From Arachidicoccus soli (GTDB lineage: Bacteria > Bacteroidota > Bacteroidia > Chitinophagales > Chitinophagaceae): a stretch of DNA of 64,000 nucleotides. The stretch lies in contig NZ_CP032489.1 of the NCBI RefSeq assembly GCF_003600625.1, positions 310,001 through 374,000 on the forward strand. Reading direction: 5' to 3'. Position 1 is the first letter of the stretch. Each line of letters opens with the position of its first letter. The notes beneath the pieces were generated by a model, which was not told the origin of the DNA, did no database searches, and was given only the letters and a program-made list of their open reading frames with translations. Shown one piece after another: positions 63,217 to 64,000 of the stretch. The position numbers and the translations under genes are program-made.

Positions 63217-64000
63217 ATGAATATTTCCCAGGGATTAGCCTTTAGAAACGCTTTGGTGAGCGAGAAGCCACTTCAAGTTGTAGGAGCAATAAATGCAAAT
63301 CACGCACTTTTAGCAATGCAGGCAGGGTTTAAAGCTATATATCTTTCTGGCGGAGGTATTGCCGCCGGCTCTTTAGGTATTCCTGATTTAGGAATAACTA
63401 ACCTAAATGATATTTTGATTGATGCAGACAGAATTACCAATGTCTGTCCCTTGCCGTTGATGGTAGATATAGATACCGGATTTGGAGCATCTGCATTTAA
63501 TGTAGCAAGAACCATTAAATCATTGATTAAAATAGGTGCTGCAGCTGTGCACATGGAAGATCAGGTGGGTGCTAAAAGATGTGGACATAGACCCGGTAAG
63601 GAATTAGTTTCTACATCCGAAATGGTTGATCGTTTGAAAGCTGCTGTAGATGCCCGTACAGATGATCACTTTGTTATTGGTGCGCGTACAGATGCTTTGG
63701 CTTCTGAAGGGATGGATCTTGCATTGGAGCGTGCAGTGGCTTATAAAGAAGCAGGTGCTGATTTTATTTTTGCCGAAGCGGTCAAAAGTTTGGAAGAATA
63801 TAAAAGGTTTAGCGAGGTGACTGCTTTACCTATACTAGCTAATATTACGGAATTTGGACAGACGCCGGTATTTACGATAGCAGAATTATCTCAAGCAAAT
63901 GTATCTATTGTACTATATCCTTTGTCAGCATTTCGGGCGGCCAATAATGCTGCAAAAAATGTGTATCAACATATTCGCAATGATGGTAGCCAAAAAGAAG
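63217..64000 (+). CDS. prpB: Methylisocitrate lyase (partial, continues past the window)
   Basis: The first 261 codons of an isocitrate-lyase-superfamily protein. [16 protein letters not shown], the metal-binding DIDTGFG at 84-90 and the catalytic KRCGH at 120-124 are typical of PrpB, which splits 2-methylisocitrate into pyruvate and succinate in the methylcitrate cycle. The shorter length pattern and absence of the isocitrate lyase insertions separate it from AceA. The end is beyond the window. Confidence 0.92.
   Translation, partial: MNISQGLAFRNALVSEKPLQVVGAINANHALLAMQAGFKAIYLSGGGIAAGSLGIPDLGITNLNDILIDADRITNVCPLPLMVDIDTGFGASAFNVARTIKSLIKIGAAAVHMEDQVGAKRCGHRPGKELVSTSEMVDRLKAAVDARTDDHFVIGARTDALASEGMDLALERAVAYKEAGADFIFAEAVKSLEEYKRFSEVTALPILANITEFGQTPVFTIAELSQANVSIVLYPLSAFRAANNAAKNVYQHIRNDGSQKE

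Noticed and set aside
1-64000. tRNA, rRNA and CRISPR arrays
   Set aside because: Reading the intergenic regions showed no cloverleaf, ribosomal or regularly spaced repeat pattern.

Overview
The window looks like a chromosomal segment from a member of the Bacteroidota, most likely a Chitinophagaceae-type Sphingobacteriia relative. This is inferred from low GC, the carbamoyl-first arginine pathway with an N-acyl-ornithine carbamoyltransferase, the LptD/OstA-like envelope genes, a GH92 lipoprotein, and recurrent -7 elements of the form TAnnTTTG with few Shine-Dalgarno sites. No rRNA, tRNA or CRISPR array was seen. All assignments rest on reading the sequence and remembered family knowledge; no search was run.

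Layout. 1-847: end of a SNF2-family helicase. 853-11250: arginine biosynthesis, mostly one minus-strand operon (GNAT acyltransferase, argG, argC, a 37-codon ORF, argD, argF', a MORN-repeat protein, argB, argE-like). argH is split off behind a plus-strand gluconokinase and a small membrane gene. The operon is preceded by a leader that encodes a 25-residue peptide ending in an Arg cluster, with mutually exclusive pairings: a candidate arginine attenuator not covered by any feature class I know in this phylum. 11348-14488: lipoprotein, queG, DUF5009-type acyltransferase, CBS protein. 14495-19370: menaquinone methyltransferase and a moxR-DUF58-membrane protein-VWA (Bat) operon. 19401-27961: nhaA, then an envelope group (OstA-like, MlaD, amidase, LptD-like). 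28032-32188: hemW, gpsA, dnaB. 32329-35139: a frameshifted MG2/TonB-plug protein and an 88-residue amphipathic protein. 35207-40042: GH92 mannosidase, ROK kinase and hexose MFS transporter. 40121-45502: radA, a PGRP-type amidase lipoprotein, MBL hydrolase, Fe-S membrane protein, and a phosphoribosyltransferase. 45541-47266: frameshifted phosphoglucomutase/phosphomannomutase. 47467-50649: sulfatase and a complete IS1380-family element with TTTAT target duplication. 50734-58634: M1 peptidase, GHL10 hydrolase, MarR plus radical SAM pair, mannose-1-phosphate guanylyltransferase, a decayed ORF, fabH. 58971-64000: two more sulfatases sharing a promoter-proximal element, enoyl-CoA hydratase, and the start of prpB.

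How it fits together. The arginine block could encode a complete route from glutamate to arginine if the GNAT protein makes the acyl-glutamate. A serine at the specificity position of ArgF' suggests succinyl rather than acetyl intermediates. The GH92-ROK-MFS group would release, import and phosphorylate mannose-type sugars; phosphomannomutase and mannose-1-phosphate guanylyltransferase lie downstream in the same metabolic direction. The three Cys-type sulfatases have no maturation enzyme in view. Two genes are interrupted by a single extra base in a homopolymer (G6 and T8), which may be assembly error, mutation or phase variation.
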